Shown: positions 54,146 to 63,566, numbered from the stretch's first letter. The stretch: DNA of 64,000 bases from Sphingopyxis italica (GCF_011926545.1 NZ_JAATIT010000004.1:124001-188000); one strand, 5' to 3'. Numbers and translations are program-made. The notes: a model not told the origin generated them from the sequence alone.

Positions 54146-55365
54146 CGGCGCCCGAACAGCCGGGCACAGAAGCTGTGCCCGCCGAGGCCGAGGTCGCGCC
54201 GATCGCCCCTGCGAGCCCCGATGCGTTCCGCCTCGCGGGTGAGGCTCCGCGGGTCATGCGTCTGTCGCGGAAAACTCTGGCGGTTATCGGCGGGGCCGGC
54301 GGCATCGCGATCGCGGCATCGCTCATGTGGGCGCTGCGAACGCCGGCCCCGGCCGAGCGTCAGGAGCTCTATGAAGCGAGCAACAATGCGAGGCCCGACG
54401 CGATCACCGGAGCGCCCGCCGATTATGGCGCCGTGCCGAAGCTCGGTCCGCCGCTCCCCGGCGACCTTGGCCGGCCGATCGTTGCGGCGCAGGGGAGCGG
54501 CGAAGCCATCCCCGTCCCGCCGATCGGCGCGGAAGGGGGCAATCCTCCCGATCCGCGCGTGGCCGCCGCCGAACAGGCGCGGCAGCGGGCACTGCAGGAG
54601 CGCGAGAGCGCCCAGACGAGCCGGCTCTTTCTGGGGGGCGGAACCGCAAGTTCCGCAGCAACAGATATTGTGTCTCCTGAGGCGGCCGCGCCCGAACAGG
54701 CGGCGGAGCCTCGCACGCCCAATGAGGGGCGGCGTCAGTTTCTGGCGTCGGGGACGAAAAGGCCCCTCGAAAGTGGCGAGCGCCTGATCGCCCCGAGTTC
54801 CGCGCTGGTCGTCCAGGCCGGGACTGTCATTCCGGCAGCGCTCATCACGGGCATACGCTCCGACCTGCCGGGCCAGATCAGCGCGCAGGTGACGCAGAAT
54901 ATCTACGACAGTCCGACCGGGCGTATCCTTCTCATCCCGCAAGGGTCGCGGTTGATCGGCGAATATGACAGCGAGATCGCGGCGGGACAGAGCCGGGTGC
55001 TCCTCGCATGGGATCGCCTCATCTTGCCCGGCGGACGATCGATCCGCCTCGAACGGCAGCCCGGCGCCGACGCCGCAGGCATGTCGGGGCTGGAGGATCG
55101 GGTGAACAATCATTGGGGCCGGATGGTCCGCGCCGCGCTCGTCTCGACCCTGCTCGGGGTCGGGAGCGAGCTCAGCGTGGGCGGCGACGACGAACTCGCC
55201 CGGGCGCTCCGCTACGGGATGCAGGACAGCACGAGCCAGGCCGGGCGCCGCATCGTCGAGCGCGAACTGGCGGTGCGTCCGACGCTCACCATCCGACCGG
55301 GTTTCGCGCTCCGTGTGATCGTCACCCGCGACCTCATTCTCGAGCCGCAGGCGGATTGGCGATGA
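54142..55365 (+). CDS. trbI: TrbI, VirB10-like energy-sensing channel protein
   Basis: A 407-residue protein. One transmembrane helix (LAVIGGAGGIAIAASLMWALRT at about 48-69) is followed by a Pro-rich periplasmic linker and the conserved VirB10 barrel domain: LVVQAGTVIPAALITGIRSDLPGQISAQVTQNIYDSPTGRILLIPQGSRLIGEYDSEI, and the end IRPGFALRVIVTRDL. It overlaps trbG and the DUF2274 gene. Confidence 0.94.
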   Translation: MTAPEQPGTEAVPAEAEVAPIAPASPDAFRLAGEAPRVMRLSRKTLAVIGGAGGIAIAASLMWALRTPAPAERQELYEASNNARPDAITGAPADYGAVPKLGPPLPGDLGRPIVAAQGSGEAIPVPPIGAEGGNPPDPRVAAAEQARQRALQERESAQTSRLFLGGGTASSAATDIVSPEAAAPEQAAEPRTPNEGRRQFLASGTKRPLESGERLIAPSSALVVQAGTVIPAALITGIRSDLPGQISAQVTQNIYDSPTGRILLIPQGSRLIGEYDSEIAAGQSRVLLAWDRLILPGGRSIRLERQPGADAAGMSGLEDRVNNHWGRMVRAALVSTLLGVGSELSVGGDDELARALRYGMQDSTSQAGRRIVERELAVRPTLTIRPGFALRVIVTRDLILEPQADWR

Positions 55366-55577
55366 GTCGGCTGCGACTTGGGCCGATCGTTGAGGAGAAG
55401 CCGGTCAAGGCTACTGTTGAACTCACGGGCAAGCTTGCGCGCGATCTCGCCGACTATGCTGCGGCACATGCGAAGGAAAATGGCCTGTCGGAGCCGTTGT
55501 CGATCGAACGGCTCATACCGCCGATGCTGGAACGGTTCGTCGCGACCGATCGCGGTTTTGCGAGGGCGCGGCATTAG
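55362..55577 (+). CDS. DUF2274 family protein
   Basis: A 71-residue protein starting at an ATG that overlaps the trbI stop. The pattern RLRLGPIVEEKPVKATVELTGKLARDLADYAAAHA and IERLIPPMLERFVATDRGF is that of DUF2274, a ribbon-helix-helix-like family that closes trb operons in such ICEs. The function is unknown; DNA binding is likely from the fold. It is the last gene of the trb operon; the next gene is convergent. Confidence 0.88.
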   Translation: MSRLRLGPIVEEKPVKATVELTGKLARDLADYAAAHAKENGLSEPLSIERLIPPMLERFVATDRGFARARH

Positions 55578-55653
55578 GCGGCTGAAAGTCTCTTGTAAGC
55601 TGGGCCCTTATCGCCGTGGGAGATATTCTCGCGCAATCTTGAGCCTCTCAACG

Positions 55654-56865
55654 TCAGCGGTGATGGCGGTCCGGAAATGCGATGACTTGACCTTCACCTC
55701 GCAGGGAAGCGTCACGATCGGACGATGCGAGCTTCAGCGTAACAACCTCAGCCGCATCGCGATCGAACCATCCTGGCGACAGGCCGCAAAGCAGTTCGAC
55801 ATCGGTCGCCGAGATTGTGAACTCGGTCGCCAGCAGGTCAGCCTTGCTGCGAACGCCGTTGTCGACGATCAGGTTGAGGCTGTCACGCAGCGCTCGTGGT
55901 TGCTGGACTGGCCAGTGCTGGTCGAGCGGTTCGCCTTTTGACCAGCCTTTTGCCGAGTAAAGTTTGTAAAGCTGCCGCGACAAGTCCTCGGGAATGATGT
56001 CGAGATCCGAAAGGCGCTTGATCTGCGCCTTGATCGATACCCGCCACCTTTCCTTGAGGCTGGCCAACACAGCAAGCGAGCAGCGCCGGACCTCATGGGG
56101 ATAGCTTGTCGAAGGCATGAGAAAGGCGCTGCCGAGCCGAAAGGCCTGCCGCTCGATTACGCGGAGATTAGCCTCGAACTCCTCTTCTGGCACCGCTCTA
56201 TGGAGGATGGCGTGCGCTAGCTCGTGAGCTGCGTCCATCTGCCTGCGAGGGAAGGACATCTTGTCGGTCGCAAGAAGTACATGCGGCCGGCCGTCGATAG
56301 GGGACCAACTGCAAAGACCATCAAGCTTGGTCGTATTCATCGGTATCGTCGCAACGACGATGCCGATGCGCTCCATCAAAGTGACCATGTCGCCGCTCGG
56401 TCCTTCGCCGAGGTTCCAGTGCTTGCGAAGGTCGAGGGCGATCTGTTCGATGTCAGCATCGCGAAGCTGGGTATAGTCGGCACCCGCCAATACGTCGGGA
56501 ATGTCGACTTCCGGCAGGTCGACATAATGGCTGATGATAAAGCTGGCCTCGTGCAGCCACTGCATCTGGGCCTTCTGATACGCGAGGTCGCGTACAAGGG
56601 TGCTCGACAGCGAACGCAAAAAGGTCGGTCGGTCGCTCTCATACGTTTCGCGCAGGAAATATTCCGGACGGACCTGCATCTCGCCGGCGAGCTGAAGAAG
56701 CGCGGCCGGGTCTGGGGTCTGGTCTGAATCCTCATCTTCCCATCGCGACACGGTGCTGGCGCTCGAATTGAGGCGCCGCGCCAACGCAGCGCGAGACGGG
56801 ATACGCCGCGCATGACGAATCTCGGTCAGCCGTGCCGGGATGAACCCTGGAGTACCAATTCTCAT
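55654..56865 (-). CDS. XRE HTH-ImmA/IrrE metallopeptidase fusion protein
   Basis: A 403-residue protein. Residues 8-70 are an XRE helix-turn-helix (PARLTEIRHARRIPSRAALARRLNSSASTVSRWEDE). The middle is an ImmA/IrrE zinc peptidase with DAAHELAHAILH (HExxH, near 215) and a downstream EEFEANLRVIERQAFRLGSAFLMP. In ICEBs1 the separate ImmR repressor and ImmA protease control excision on DNA damage; here both functions are on one chain. It follows the 235-aa gene by 77 bp and lies between the trb operon and the integrase. Confidence 0.85.
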   Translation of the reverse strand: MRIGTPGFIPARLTEIRHARRIPSRAALARRLNSSASTVSRWEDEDSDQTPDPAALLQLAGEMQVRPEYFLRETYESDRPTFLRSLSSTLVRDLAYQKAQMQWLHEASFIISHYVDLPEVDIPDVLAGADYTQLRDADIEQIALDLRKHWNLGEGPSGDMVTLMERIGIVVATIPMNTTKLDGLCSWSPIDGRPHVLLATDKMSFPRRQMDAAHELAHAILHRAVPEEEFEANLRVIERQAFRLGSAFLMPSTSYPHEVRRCSLAVLASLKERWRVSIKAQIKRLSDLDIIPEDLSRQLYKLYSAKGWSKGEPLDQHWPVQQPRALRDSLNLIVDNGVRSKADLLATEFTISATDVELLCGLSPGWFDRDAAEVVTLKLASSDRDASLRGEGQVIAFPDRHHR

Positions 56866-56942
56866 GGCCGGAGTCCTTGCGGCTTCGCACCCTTTGAGGG
56901 GTGCGAAGCGGAGAAAAATCAGCGTTTGTCGGTGCGACCGAC

Positions 56943-57650
56943 TTATTCGTTCGAGCCGTCCTCGGCGTCGCTATCCGGACGATTCTCCGGAGGCAAGAAC
57001 AGCTTGCGAGTCTTGCGGAGTTTGACCTCGGCACCGCGATCGTCGGAACCATCGGGGCCATCCGGAGCATCGCTGTCTTCGCCGTAGCCGCGCAAGAAGT
57101 CTTCGAGCGACTCGTAAAAGATGAAGTCCTTGTAGTCGGCGCCGATGACGCCGACCGCTATTTCCTCAATCATGCCGGCTTTGTTGCGGTCGCGAGCGGT
57201 GAGAAAGAGAACGAAGATATCATTCGCGCGCAAGCTCTTCGGATCGTCGAACATGCTCGGCTGAAGATGCCAGTTCAACGTGACGCCGGCGGCACGCGAC
57301 ATGTTCTTCGCGGGCATCTTGCGCCGTTCGGGCATCGCCGCAAAACCGAGGATGACCCCGACCTTCGGACCCTGAAAGCGGGCGAAGGGCTGATATACGC
57401 GCAAGTCGGTGCCGGGCATGATGCCATCTTCGACGAGGTGGCCGCCATGAAGCTGGACGACCTCTTCATAGCCCTGCTCCTGCAGGCGGAAGCGGATCTG
57501 ACCTTCGACCTCGCGGCTGCGCTTGGCGTTCAGCGGGATGTTCGTCTTCACGACATCGTGCGCTTTGAACGCCTCAGCGCGGTGACGGTCTTCGAGGTCG
57601 ATCCACAGTTCCTTCGGAACGGTGTCGAGAATGGTGCGGCGAATATCCAT
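56943..57650 (-). CDS. Hypothetical protein (235 aa), partner of the XRE-ImmA protein
   Basis: A 235-residue soluble protein of unknown family. The N-terminal half is charged (KELWIDLEDRHRAEAFKAHDVVKTNIPLNAKRSREVEGQIRFRLQEQGYEEVVQLHGG); the centre has VGVILGFAAMPERRKMPAKNMSRAAGVTLNW; the C-terminal 35 residues are acidic (GEDSDAPDGPDGSDDRG). It is co-directional with the XRE-ImmA gene and could be its substrate or toxin partner. The 279 bp upstream (57651-57929) holds nothing else that I recognise. Confidence 0.6.
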   Translation of the reverse strand: MDIRRTILDTVPKELWIDLEDRHRAEAFKAHDVVKTNIPLNAKRSREVEGQIRFRLQEQGYEEVVQLHGGHLVEDGIMPGTDLRVYQPFARFQGPKVGVILGFAAMPERRKMPAKNMSRAAGVTLNWHLQPSMFDDPKSLRANDIFVLFLTARDRNKAGMIEEIAVGVIGADYKDFIFYESLEDFLRGYGEDSDAPDGPDGSDDRGAEVKLRKTRKLFLPPENRPDSDAEDGSNE

Positions 57651-57929
57651 GGAGCAGTGTCCCCGTTTAGCAACAAGGGATTTCTGTCACGAATCTGTGC
57701 GTATTGCAAGATGCTTTTGTAAATATCGTGCGCCTACCCGCATCTGACAGCGAAACGGAGCGCAATGGGGCGCAATTCGTGATCCGCTCATCCTCATGTC
57801 TGCCCAAAAGGAAACTGTCTGGAACTGCTAGAGGCGATCGTTTTCTGCATGACGCGGAAGTATGACCACCAGACCGTTTTCCTCCGGTTGCCGGCTGTAA
57901 CGCCGGGCGAGCGCGCGACGCCGCCCTGA

Positions 57930-59213
57930 TCAGGCGGCGAATTTCATCTGCGCCGCCTTCCGCACGCCAGTCTCGAGATGTTTCGCGATCTCGTCCGAGG
58001 TCCGGCTTACCGCCAGCTTCACGGCTTCGTCGATATGTACATAGTCCTGCGTCACGCTTTGCGACGCGTGGCCGAGCATCGCGCGGATCGTGAGCTCGGA
58101 GAAGCCGAGTTCGCCAGCCATGCTCCCGAAGGTGTGGCGCAGCGTATGCGGCGTTACACCCTCGATGCCGGCCGAGCGGCATAGCCGGGCGAGGCAGTCG
58201 CTGACGGCGGTAAAAGGGCCTTCGCCATTCGACGCGGGAAAGACGTAGGGGCAGCCGGCAATTTCGGTTTGAGCGACGACGATCTTGATCGCCTCGGGGC
58301 CGATCGCCCGATATTGCGCGTCGCTCTTCGTGTCGGGGAACGCGACGTAACCGCCCATGGGGTTGACCCACTGCCGCTGCAGCGCCTGCGCCTCTTCGCG
58401 CCGATAGCCGGTCAGAAGGAGCGTCCTCACGATAGCGAGCGCAACGGGGTTCTCGGAACCCAGTTCGGCCCGGCCGATTGCGCGCCCAAGCAGCACGATC
58501 TCGGCGATGCTGAGACGCCGGGTCTTTTTCTTTGTCGCGAGCTTCTTCGCGCCCTTCGTGGGATGTTCCGCAATCAGTCCCTTATGCTTTGCATGGCCGA
58601 GAATGGCCTGAAGGGTGCCGAGGCTCCTCCCGGCAACGCCGGCGCCGCCGGTCGGGCGGCCGCCGCGCCCGCCCGAAGGAGGCTTTCGTGTCTGACCGGT
58701 GGCGATGTCATTCTGCATGGCCTCGACGTCGGCGATCGTCAGCTTTCGCACGAGGCGTTTGCCCATCAGCGGGATGATGTGCGTCCGGATGCGGCTCTCG
58801 TCCATGTTGAGCGAGGTGTTCTTGATCGGGCGGTTCTTCCGTCCAAGAATGCGGCCGGCCCGCGCTTCGACGAGATACCATTCGCACATCTCGGCGACAT
58901 TAAGATCTTTCCGGACCCGGCGTGACTCCTCTGCGGGATCTTCGCCAGAGGCGACCTTGCCCAACTGAATCTTCGCCAGCTCGCGGGCTTGTTCAACCGT
59001 CATGACGCCGAAGCGCCCGATCTTCACTCGCCGAACCCGGCCTTCCTCATTCATATACTGGATGACGAAGGTTTTCGTCCCGGTTGCGCCGACACGGACA
59101 CCGAAACCCTTGATCTCGGTATCCCAAAGAAATGCCTGGCCTGTCGCTGGTGCAGCCAGCGCATCGACCGTCCGCTTATTGAGCTTTGCAAGCGCCACAA
59201 GTTCCTCCATCAT
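57930..59213 (-). CDS. int: Tyrosine-type integrase of the ICE
   Basis: A 427-residue site-specific recombinase of the P4-like group. The N-terminal arm-binding domain is seen in TVDALAAPATGQAFLWDTEIKGFGVRV. The catalytic Arg is in LLTGYRREEAQALQRQWV, the His-x-x-Arg in PHTLRHTFGSMAGELG, and the Tyr region in LGHASQSVTQDYVHID. The gene starts 164 bp from the tRNA-Gly fragment and reads away from it, so it lies at the right end of the element. It would recombine at the tRNA-Gly 3' end with the help of the RdfS-like protein for excision. Confidence 0.93.
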   Translation of the reverse strand: MMEELVALAKLNKRTVDALAAPATGQAFLWDTEIKGFGVRVGATGTKTFVIQYMNEEGRVRRVKIGRFGVMTVEQARELAKIQLGKVASGEDPAEESRRVRKDLNVAEMCEWYLVEARAGRILGRKNRPIKNTSLNMDESRIRTHIIPLMGKRLVRKLTIADVEAMQNDIATGQTRKPPSGGRGGRPTGGAGVAGRSLGTLQAILGHAKHKGLIAEHPTKGAKKLATKKKTRRLSIAEIVLLGRAIGRAELGSENPVALAIVRTLLLTGYRREEAQALQRQWVNPMGGYVAFPDTKSDAQYRAIGPEAIKIVVAQTEIAGCPYVFPASNGEGPFTAVSDCLARLCRSAGIEGVTPHTLRHTFGSMAGELGFSELTIRAMLGHASQSVTQDYVHIDEAVKLAVSRTSDEIAKHLETGVRKAAQMKFAA

Positions 59214-59336
59214 ATTACGCGAGGGTGGCAGATTCGAAAAGTAATAAGGACGTAATAGAAATTCACCGCTTCGCAGGGTAGGCCGAGGATAGAATATCGT
59301 AGGCTGAAGTCAACAAAAGCTTGCTTTTTAGTGCCT

Positions 59337-59364
59337 TGGCGTAGAAAAAGAAGTTCTGGCGTAG
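59337..59364 (+). repeat. Direct repeats TGGCGTAG near the att site
   Basis: TGGCGTAG occurs at 59337-59344 and 59357-59364, two helical turns apart, between the integrase start and the att core. Short direct repeats in this position are often integrase arm sites or excisionase sites. Two copies of an 8-mer are weak evidence. Confidence 0.4.
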
Positions 59365-59376
59365 TTGTCGTAATTT

Positions 59377-59422
59377 CTTGCCAAGGTTGGGGTCGAGGGT
59401 TCGAATCCCTTCGCCCGCTCCA
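59377..59422 (+). other. att site: duplicated 3' part of tRNA-Gly(GCC)
   Basis: The 46 bases from CTTGCCAAGG to GCTCCA match the 3' part of tRNA-Gly(GCC): anticodon loop TTGCCAA, 3' anticodon strand GGTTG, T-arm GAGGG-TTCGAAT-CCCTT, acceptor strand CGCCCGC, discriminator T and CCA. The 5' half is absent; the bases before (TAATTT) do not pair with GGTTG. It is therefore the element-end copy formed by integration, not a functional tRNA gene. The intact tRNA should lie at the left end of the ICE. Confidence 0.9.
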
Positions 59423-59485
59423 GAATTCCGAATAGTCGCAGCAGCTTGCCGGTGTCTCCGCCGGCATCGTCCGGTCGCGCGCCGA

Positions 59486-60841
59486 TCAATCGTCGTCGGC
59501 GGGCGCGGCTGCGCGTCTGAACGGATCTTCGCGCAGCGAACGGCCCGCCGTCTCAGGCATGTAGCGCAGCGCGGCGAGCCCGACGAGGCAGGCGAGCATC
59601 ATATAGTAGGCGGGCATGAGCGGATCGCCGGTCAGGGTGATCAGGCCGCTGCCGACAATCGGCGCGGTGCCGCCGAAGATCGAGGTCGAGATATTATAGG
59701 CGATCGCGAAGCCCGCGAAGCGCACCGCGGTCGGGAACATCGCGGGGAAGGTCGCCGAGATCGTCGCAAGCTGCGGCACATATAGCAGGCCGAGCGCCAT
59801 GAAGCCGATGAGTGCGCCGGTGAAGCCGGTGCCGATCAGCATATAGAGCGGCACGACGCCGAGCAGCAGGCCGATCAGCGACCAGCGCCACATCGCCCGG
59901 CGTCCGACGCGGTCGGACAGCGCGCCCGCGAAGGGCAGGAAGATCATCATAAACAGCATGCCGACGATCGGCACCAGCAGCGCCTCTTCGTTCGACAGGC
60001 CGATGCGACGCTGGAGATAGGTCGGCATATAGGAGAGCAGCGAATAATTGACGACGTTGAGAGCGACGACGAGCCCGCCGACGACGAGCAGCGGACGCCA
60101 ATAGTCGCGTATGAGGACGCCAAGACCGGGCGGCTGGCGCCGTTCGGCCGACGCCATTTCCTCGCGAAAGATCGGCGTGTCCTCCATCTTCGATCGCACA
60201 TACATACCGATCAGCCCGATCGGGCCCGCGATCAGAAAGGGGATGCGCCACCCCCATTCGTGCATCGCCTGATCGCCGAGATGCAGCGAATAGCCGAGCA
60301 TCAGCGCCGCGCCGAAGGAAAAGCCGGCGAGCGTCCCGAATTCGAGGAAACTGCCGTAAAAGCCGCGCCGGTCGTCGGGTGCATATTCGGCCATGAAGGT
60401 CGCCGCGCCGCCATATTCGCCGCCGGTCGAAAAGCCCTGAAGCATCCTGAGCAGGATGAGCAGGGCCGGGGCCCAGAAGCCAATGTTGGCGTAGGATGGA
60501 ATCAACCCCACCGCGAAGGTCGCGCCCGCCATCAACAGGATCGTCATCGCGAGCACCGACTTGCGCCCGATGCGGTCGCCGAGGGGCCCCCAGAACAGCC
60601 CGCCGAGCGGCCGGACGAGGAAGGAGATGGCGAAGGTCGCGAGCGCGAACAATATCGCTTGCTCGGTATCGCCGGGGAAAAGCGCGGCCGAGATATAGGT
60701 CACGCCATAGGCGTAGATGCCATAGTCGAACCATTCGACCGCATTGCCGAGCGCCGACGCGGCGACCGCGCGGTGCAGCGGTGACGGCTCGCGAAAGGGG
60801 GGCGGGTGCCCCGGGGCGTGAAGCGTTACGGGTTTTTCCAT
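59486..60841 (-). CDS. MHS-family (ProP-like) MFS transporter
   Basis: A 451-residue inner-membrane transporter with 12 transmembrane helices of the metabolite:proton symporter family. Marks are the start ASALGNAVEWFDYGIYAY, the loop GDRIGRKSVLAMTILLMAG, and RMLQGFSTGGEYGGAATFMAEYAP. The ProP branch imports proline, betaine and ectoine, and this gene is the last of the ectoine operon, so osmolyte uptake is likely. It is the first chromosomal gene right of the att site. It overlaps the upstream MFS gene by 16 bp. Confidence 0.85.
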   Translation of the reverse strand: MEKPVTLHAPGHPPPFREPSPLHRAVAASALGNAVEWFDYGIYAYGVTYISAALFPGDTEQAILFALATFAISFLVRPLGGLFWGPLGDRIGRKSVLAMTILLMAGATFAVGLIPSYANIGFWAPALLILLRMLQGFSTGGEYGGAATFMAEYAPDDRRGFYGSFLEFGTLAGFSFGAALMLGYSLHLGDQAMHEWGWRIPFLIAGPIGLIGMYVRSKMEDTPIFREEMASAERRQPPGLGVLIRDYWRPLLVVGGLVVALNVVNYSLLSYMPTYLQRRIGLSNEEALLVPIVGMLFMMIFLPFAGALSDRVGRRAMWRWSLIGLLLGVVPLYMLIGTGFTGALIGFMALGLLYVPQLATISATFPAMFPTAVRFAGFAIAYNISTSIFGGTAPIVGSGLITLTGDPLMPAYYMMLACLVGLAALRYMPETAGRSLREDPFRRAAAPADDD

Positions 60842-62127
60842 GGGTCACCTGTTTGCGGATGGGATTCGGTCGATGCGGCGGAAGGTTCGGGGCCGGCGGG
60901 GTCGAGCAGCGCGGCGACCGGCGTCGTGCGCGGCAGAATCTGGAAATCCTGCTGCGCCGCGCCCGGCACCGGCTCGCTGGTCGCGAGGCGCCACAGCCCG
61001 AAGCCGAGCATCGCCGCCGCCCCGAACGCGATGAAGAGGAAGAGCCCGCCGGCGCCCGCCAGCGTCATCGCCGCGGCGGCGCCGAGCGGGCCGAGCGCCG
61101 CGCCGGCCGAATAGAGGAGGACGAGCTGGCCGCTCGCGGTGACGCGCTCCGACGGCAGCAGGCGGTCGTTCGCAAAGGCGACGCAGAGCGGATAGAGCGC
61201 GAAGCTGAGCCCGCCGAACAGCGCGCCGAGGGCCAGCAGCAGGGCTCCCGCCGGTGCCATGGCAAGCGCGATGCTGACCGCGAGCGTCGCGGCGAAACAG
61301 GCGATGATGACGCGCCGCCGGTCGTAGCGGTCCGACAGCCGGCCGAGCGGCCATTGCAGCGCGACGCCGCCGAGGATCACCGTCATCATAAAGGTCGCGG
61401 TGTCGCCGAGGCTCAGGCCGATCCGGCGCGCGTAAATGGCGGCGAGGCCGTAAAAGGCGCCGAGCAGCAGCCCGGTGATCCCCGCGCCGGCGACGCCGAG
61501 CGGCGACGCTTCGAACAGGCGGCGCAGCGGTAGCGAAGCCGCATCCTCGAGCGTCGGCGCGGTGGCGCGTGTCAGGCAAACCGGGATGATCGCGAGCGAA
61601 ATCAGGAGTGAAGCAAGCTCGAACGGGATTTGCGGCGCGCTGTTCCCCGACCGCAATATGAGCTGGCCGAGCGCCTGTCCCGAATAGAGCGCGACCATAT
61701 AGCAGGCGAGTATCGTGCCGCGCGTCGTGGGTTCGGCGCGGTCATTGAGCCAGCTTTCGACGCAGATGAAGACCCCCGCGACGCACAGCCCGTCGACGAG
61801 GCGCAGCGACGCCCACAGCGCGGGATGCTGGAACAGCGCATAGGTAAGCGTGCTCGCCGACAGCAGCGCGACGAAGGCGGCGAAGGCGCGGATATGGCCG
61901 ACGCGGCGCACGACCTCGCCCGCGCGGAGCGCGCCGACGACGAGCCCGCCGAAATAGGCGGTCGCGACGAGGCCGATGATCATCGTGCCGCTGCCCGCGC
62001 GTTCGAGCCGCAGGCCGATCAGCGTCGACAGGAAGCCGCTGCCCGCCATCATCACGAAAATCGCGACCAGCAGGCTTCGCACGGGCAGGATCGTTGCGAA
62101 CATCGGCCGCGGCGGCCGCCGCGTCAC
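60826..62127 (-). CDS. MFS transporter (YcaD-like)
   Basis: A 433-residue, 12-helix transporter of the YcaD-like MFS group: LLVAIFVMMAGSGFLSTLIGLRLERAGSGTMIIGLVATAYFGGLVVGAL, VESWLNDRAEPTTRG (a strong group marker) and LGRLSDRYDRRRVI. The substrate is unknown. It sits between ask_ect and the MHS transporter with overlapping ends on both sides (4 and 16 bp), so it is co-expressed with hydroxyectoine genes. Export or recovery of ectoine is possible. Confidence 0.82.
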   Translation of the reverse strand: MTRRPPRPMFATILPVRSLLVAIFVMMAGSGFLSTLIGLRLERAGSGTMIIGLVATAYFGGLVVGALRAGEVVRRVGHIRAFAAFVALLSASTLTYALFQHPALWASLRLVDGLCVAGVFICVESWLNDRAEPTTRGTILACYMVALYSGQALGQLILRSGNSAPQIPFELASLLISLAIIPVCLTRATAPTLEDAASLPLRRLFEASPLGVAGAGITGLLLGAFYGLAAIYARRIGLSLGDTATFMMTVILGGVALQWPLGRLSDRYDRRRVIIACFAATLAVSIALAMAPAGALLLALGALFGGLSFALYPLCVAFANDRLLPSERVTASGQLVLLYSAGAALGPLGAAAAMTLAGAGGLFLFIAFGAAAMLGFGLWRLATSEPVPGAAQQDFQILPRTTPVAALLDPAGPEPSAASTESHPQTGDPWKNP

Positions 62128-63566
62128 GCGGCGCGCCGGCCCTCCGCGCGCGCGTCCGCATCCTCGACCAGCGCCTTGTGCAGCACGCGCACCGCGGCGT
62201 CGAAGTCGCGGCTTTCGACGATGAACTGGACGTCGACGTTGCGAATCTGATGCTGCATCGCGATCATCGCGATGCCCGCATCGTCGAGCGCGCGCAGCGC
62301 ATCGGGGACGAGCCCGGGGCGCGAAATATCGCTGCCGATCGCCGCCACCATCGCCACCGGCTGCGCCGAAATCGCCGCGTCGGGATAGGTTTTTTGCAGG
62401 TCGGCGATCACGTTCTTCATCGCATCGGCGCTCGCCGACAGATAATGGGTGATCGTGTTCGCGTTCGACGATTTGCTGACGATCCAGACCCCGTGCCGCG
62501 TCAGCGCGTCGAGGATCGCGGCGTCATAGCCCTTTATCCCGACCATATCCTGTTCGAAAAATTGCAGCGCCTGCATCTGGCGGATGCCGGTGACGATCTC
62601 GACGCGCGGCACATCCGAAACATAATCTCCGGTCACCAGCGTGCCGCCATCCTCGCGGTCGAAGGTGTTGCGAACGCGCAGCGGAATGTCGGTCTGGCGC
62701 AGGCCGCGCCCGGCGCCGGGATGGATCGCTTCCATGCCCAGGTTCGCAAGCTGATCGGCGACGTCGTAGTTGGTGCGGCCGATCTTGCGCGCCTTGTCTT
62801 CGCCGACCAGTTTCGGATCGGCGCTCGACAGATGGAATTCCTTGTGGATGATCGCCTCGCGCGCGCCGGTGAGCACCGCGAGCCGCGAAAAGGTCATCTC
62901 GGTATAGCCGCGCGCATAGCGGCGCACCATGCCGCCCTCGCACCCGGCATAGCCGGTGACGATGGGAAGCGTGGTCGCCAGGTCGATCGCGGCGAAGGCG
63001 TCGCCGATCCGCGCATCGAGGGTGCGGAGGTCATCCTGGTCCCACAAGGTCAGGTCGACGAAGCGGGCGTTCACGTCGCGGTCGCGGAGCAGCAGCGCGG
63101 TGCTGTGCGCGCTGTGCGCCTCGCCGATCCCGGCGAGCAACTCGCGCACCGTCATCAGCTGCTCCTTGACGCAGAAGCGGCCGTGCGCGCGCAGGCGCGC
63201 GAGGTCTTCGAGGCATGCGGCAACCGTGGCAATGCGGGTGTCGACGAAGGCGTCGGCCTCGTCGCGACTTTCGGGCCGCGCGAACATCGCCGCATTGCGT
63301 GTCTGCATGGCGCGGCGGACGTCTTCCATCGCCTCGCGCCAGCCGCCCGCGTCGTCGTCGGCGACGAAACGGCCATAGACGCCGGGCGCGCCGCTCTTCT
63401 TGTTCTCGAGCAGCAGGTCGGTCATCCCGCCATAGGCCGAGACGACGAAAATGCGATTGTAGAGGTCGGCGCCCGCGCGCCCCGCGATCAGCACATTGTC
63501 GAACAATGTCGCAGTGGCTGCCATCGACGTGCCGCCGATCTTTTCGACGCTGTGACGTCCGCTCAT
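62124..63566 (-). CDS. ask: Aspartate kinase of the ectoine pathway (Ask_Ect)
   Basis: A 480-residue aspartate kinase making the first step from aspartate to ectoine. KIGGTSM near the start is the kinase lysine motif, followed by FVVSAYGGMTDLLLENKKSG, the distinctive Ask_Ect insertion. Others are IHKEFHLSSADPKLVGEDKARKIGRTNYDVADQLANLGMEAIHPGAG. Two ACT domains end it (VEIVTGIRQMQALQF and AISAQPVAMVAAIGSDISR). The gene overlaps the ectD stop (ATGA) and the MFS start, the usual ectABCD-ask layout. Confidence 0.9.
   Translation of the reverse strand: MSGRHSVEKIGGTSMAATATLFDNVLIAGRAGADLYNRIFVVSAYGGMTDLLLENKKSGAPGVYGRFVADDDAGGWREAMEDVRRAMQTRNAAMFARPESRDEADAFVDTRIATVAACLEDLARLRAHGRFCVKEQLMTVRELLAGIGEAHSAHSTALLLRDRDVNARFVDLTLWDQDDLRTLDARIGDAFAAIDLATTLPIVTGYAGCEGGMVRRYARGYTEMTFSRLAVLTGAREAIIHKEFHLSSADPKLVGEDKARKIGRTNYDVADQLANLGMEAIHPGAGRGLRQTDIPLRVRNTFDREDGGTLVTGDYVSDVPRVEIVTGIRQMQALQFFEQDMVGIKGYDAAILDALTRHGVWIVSKSSNANTITHYLSASADAMKNVIADLQKTYPDAAISAQPVAMVAAIGSDISRPGLVPDALRALDDAGIAMIAMQHQIRNVDVQFIVESRDFDAAVRVLHKALVEDADARAEGRRAA

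Noticed and set aside
59377..59422. A functional tRNA-Gly gene
   Set aside because: The 5' half, including the D-arm and the 5' acceptor strand, is missing; only the duplicated 3' end is present.
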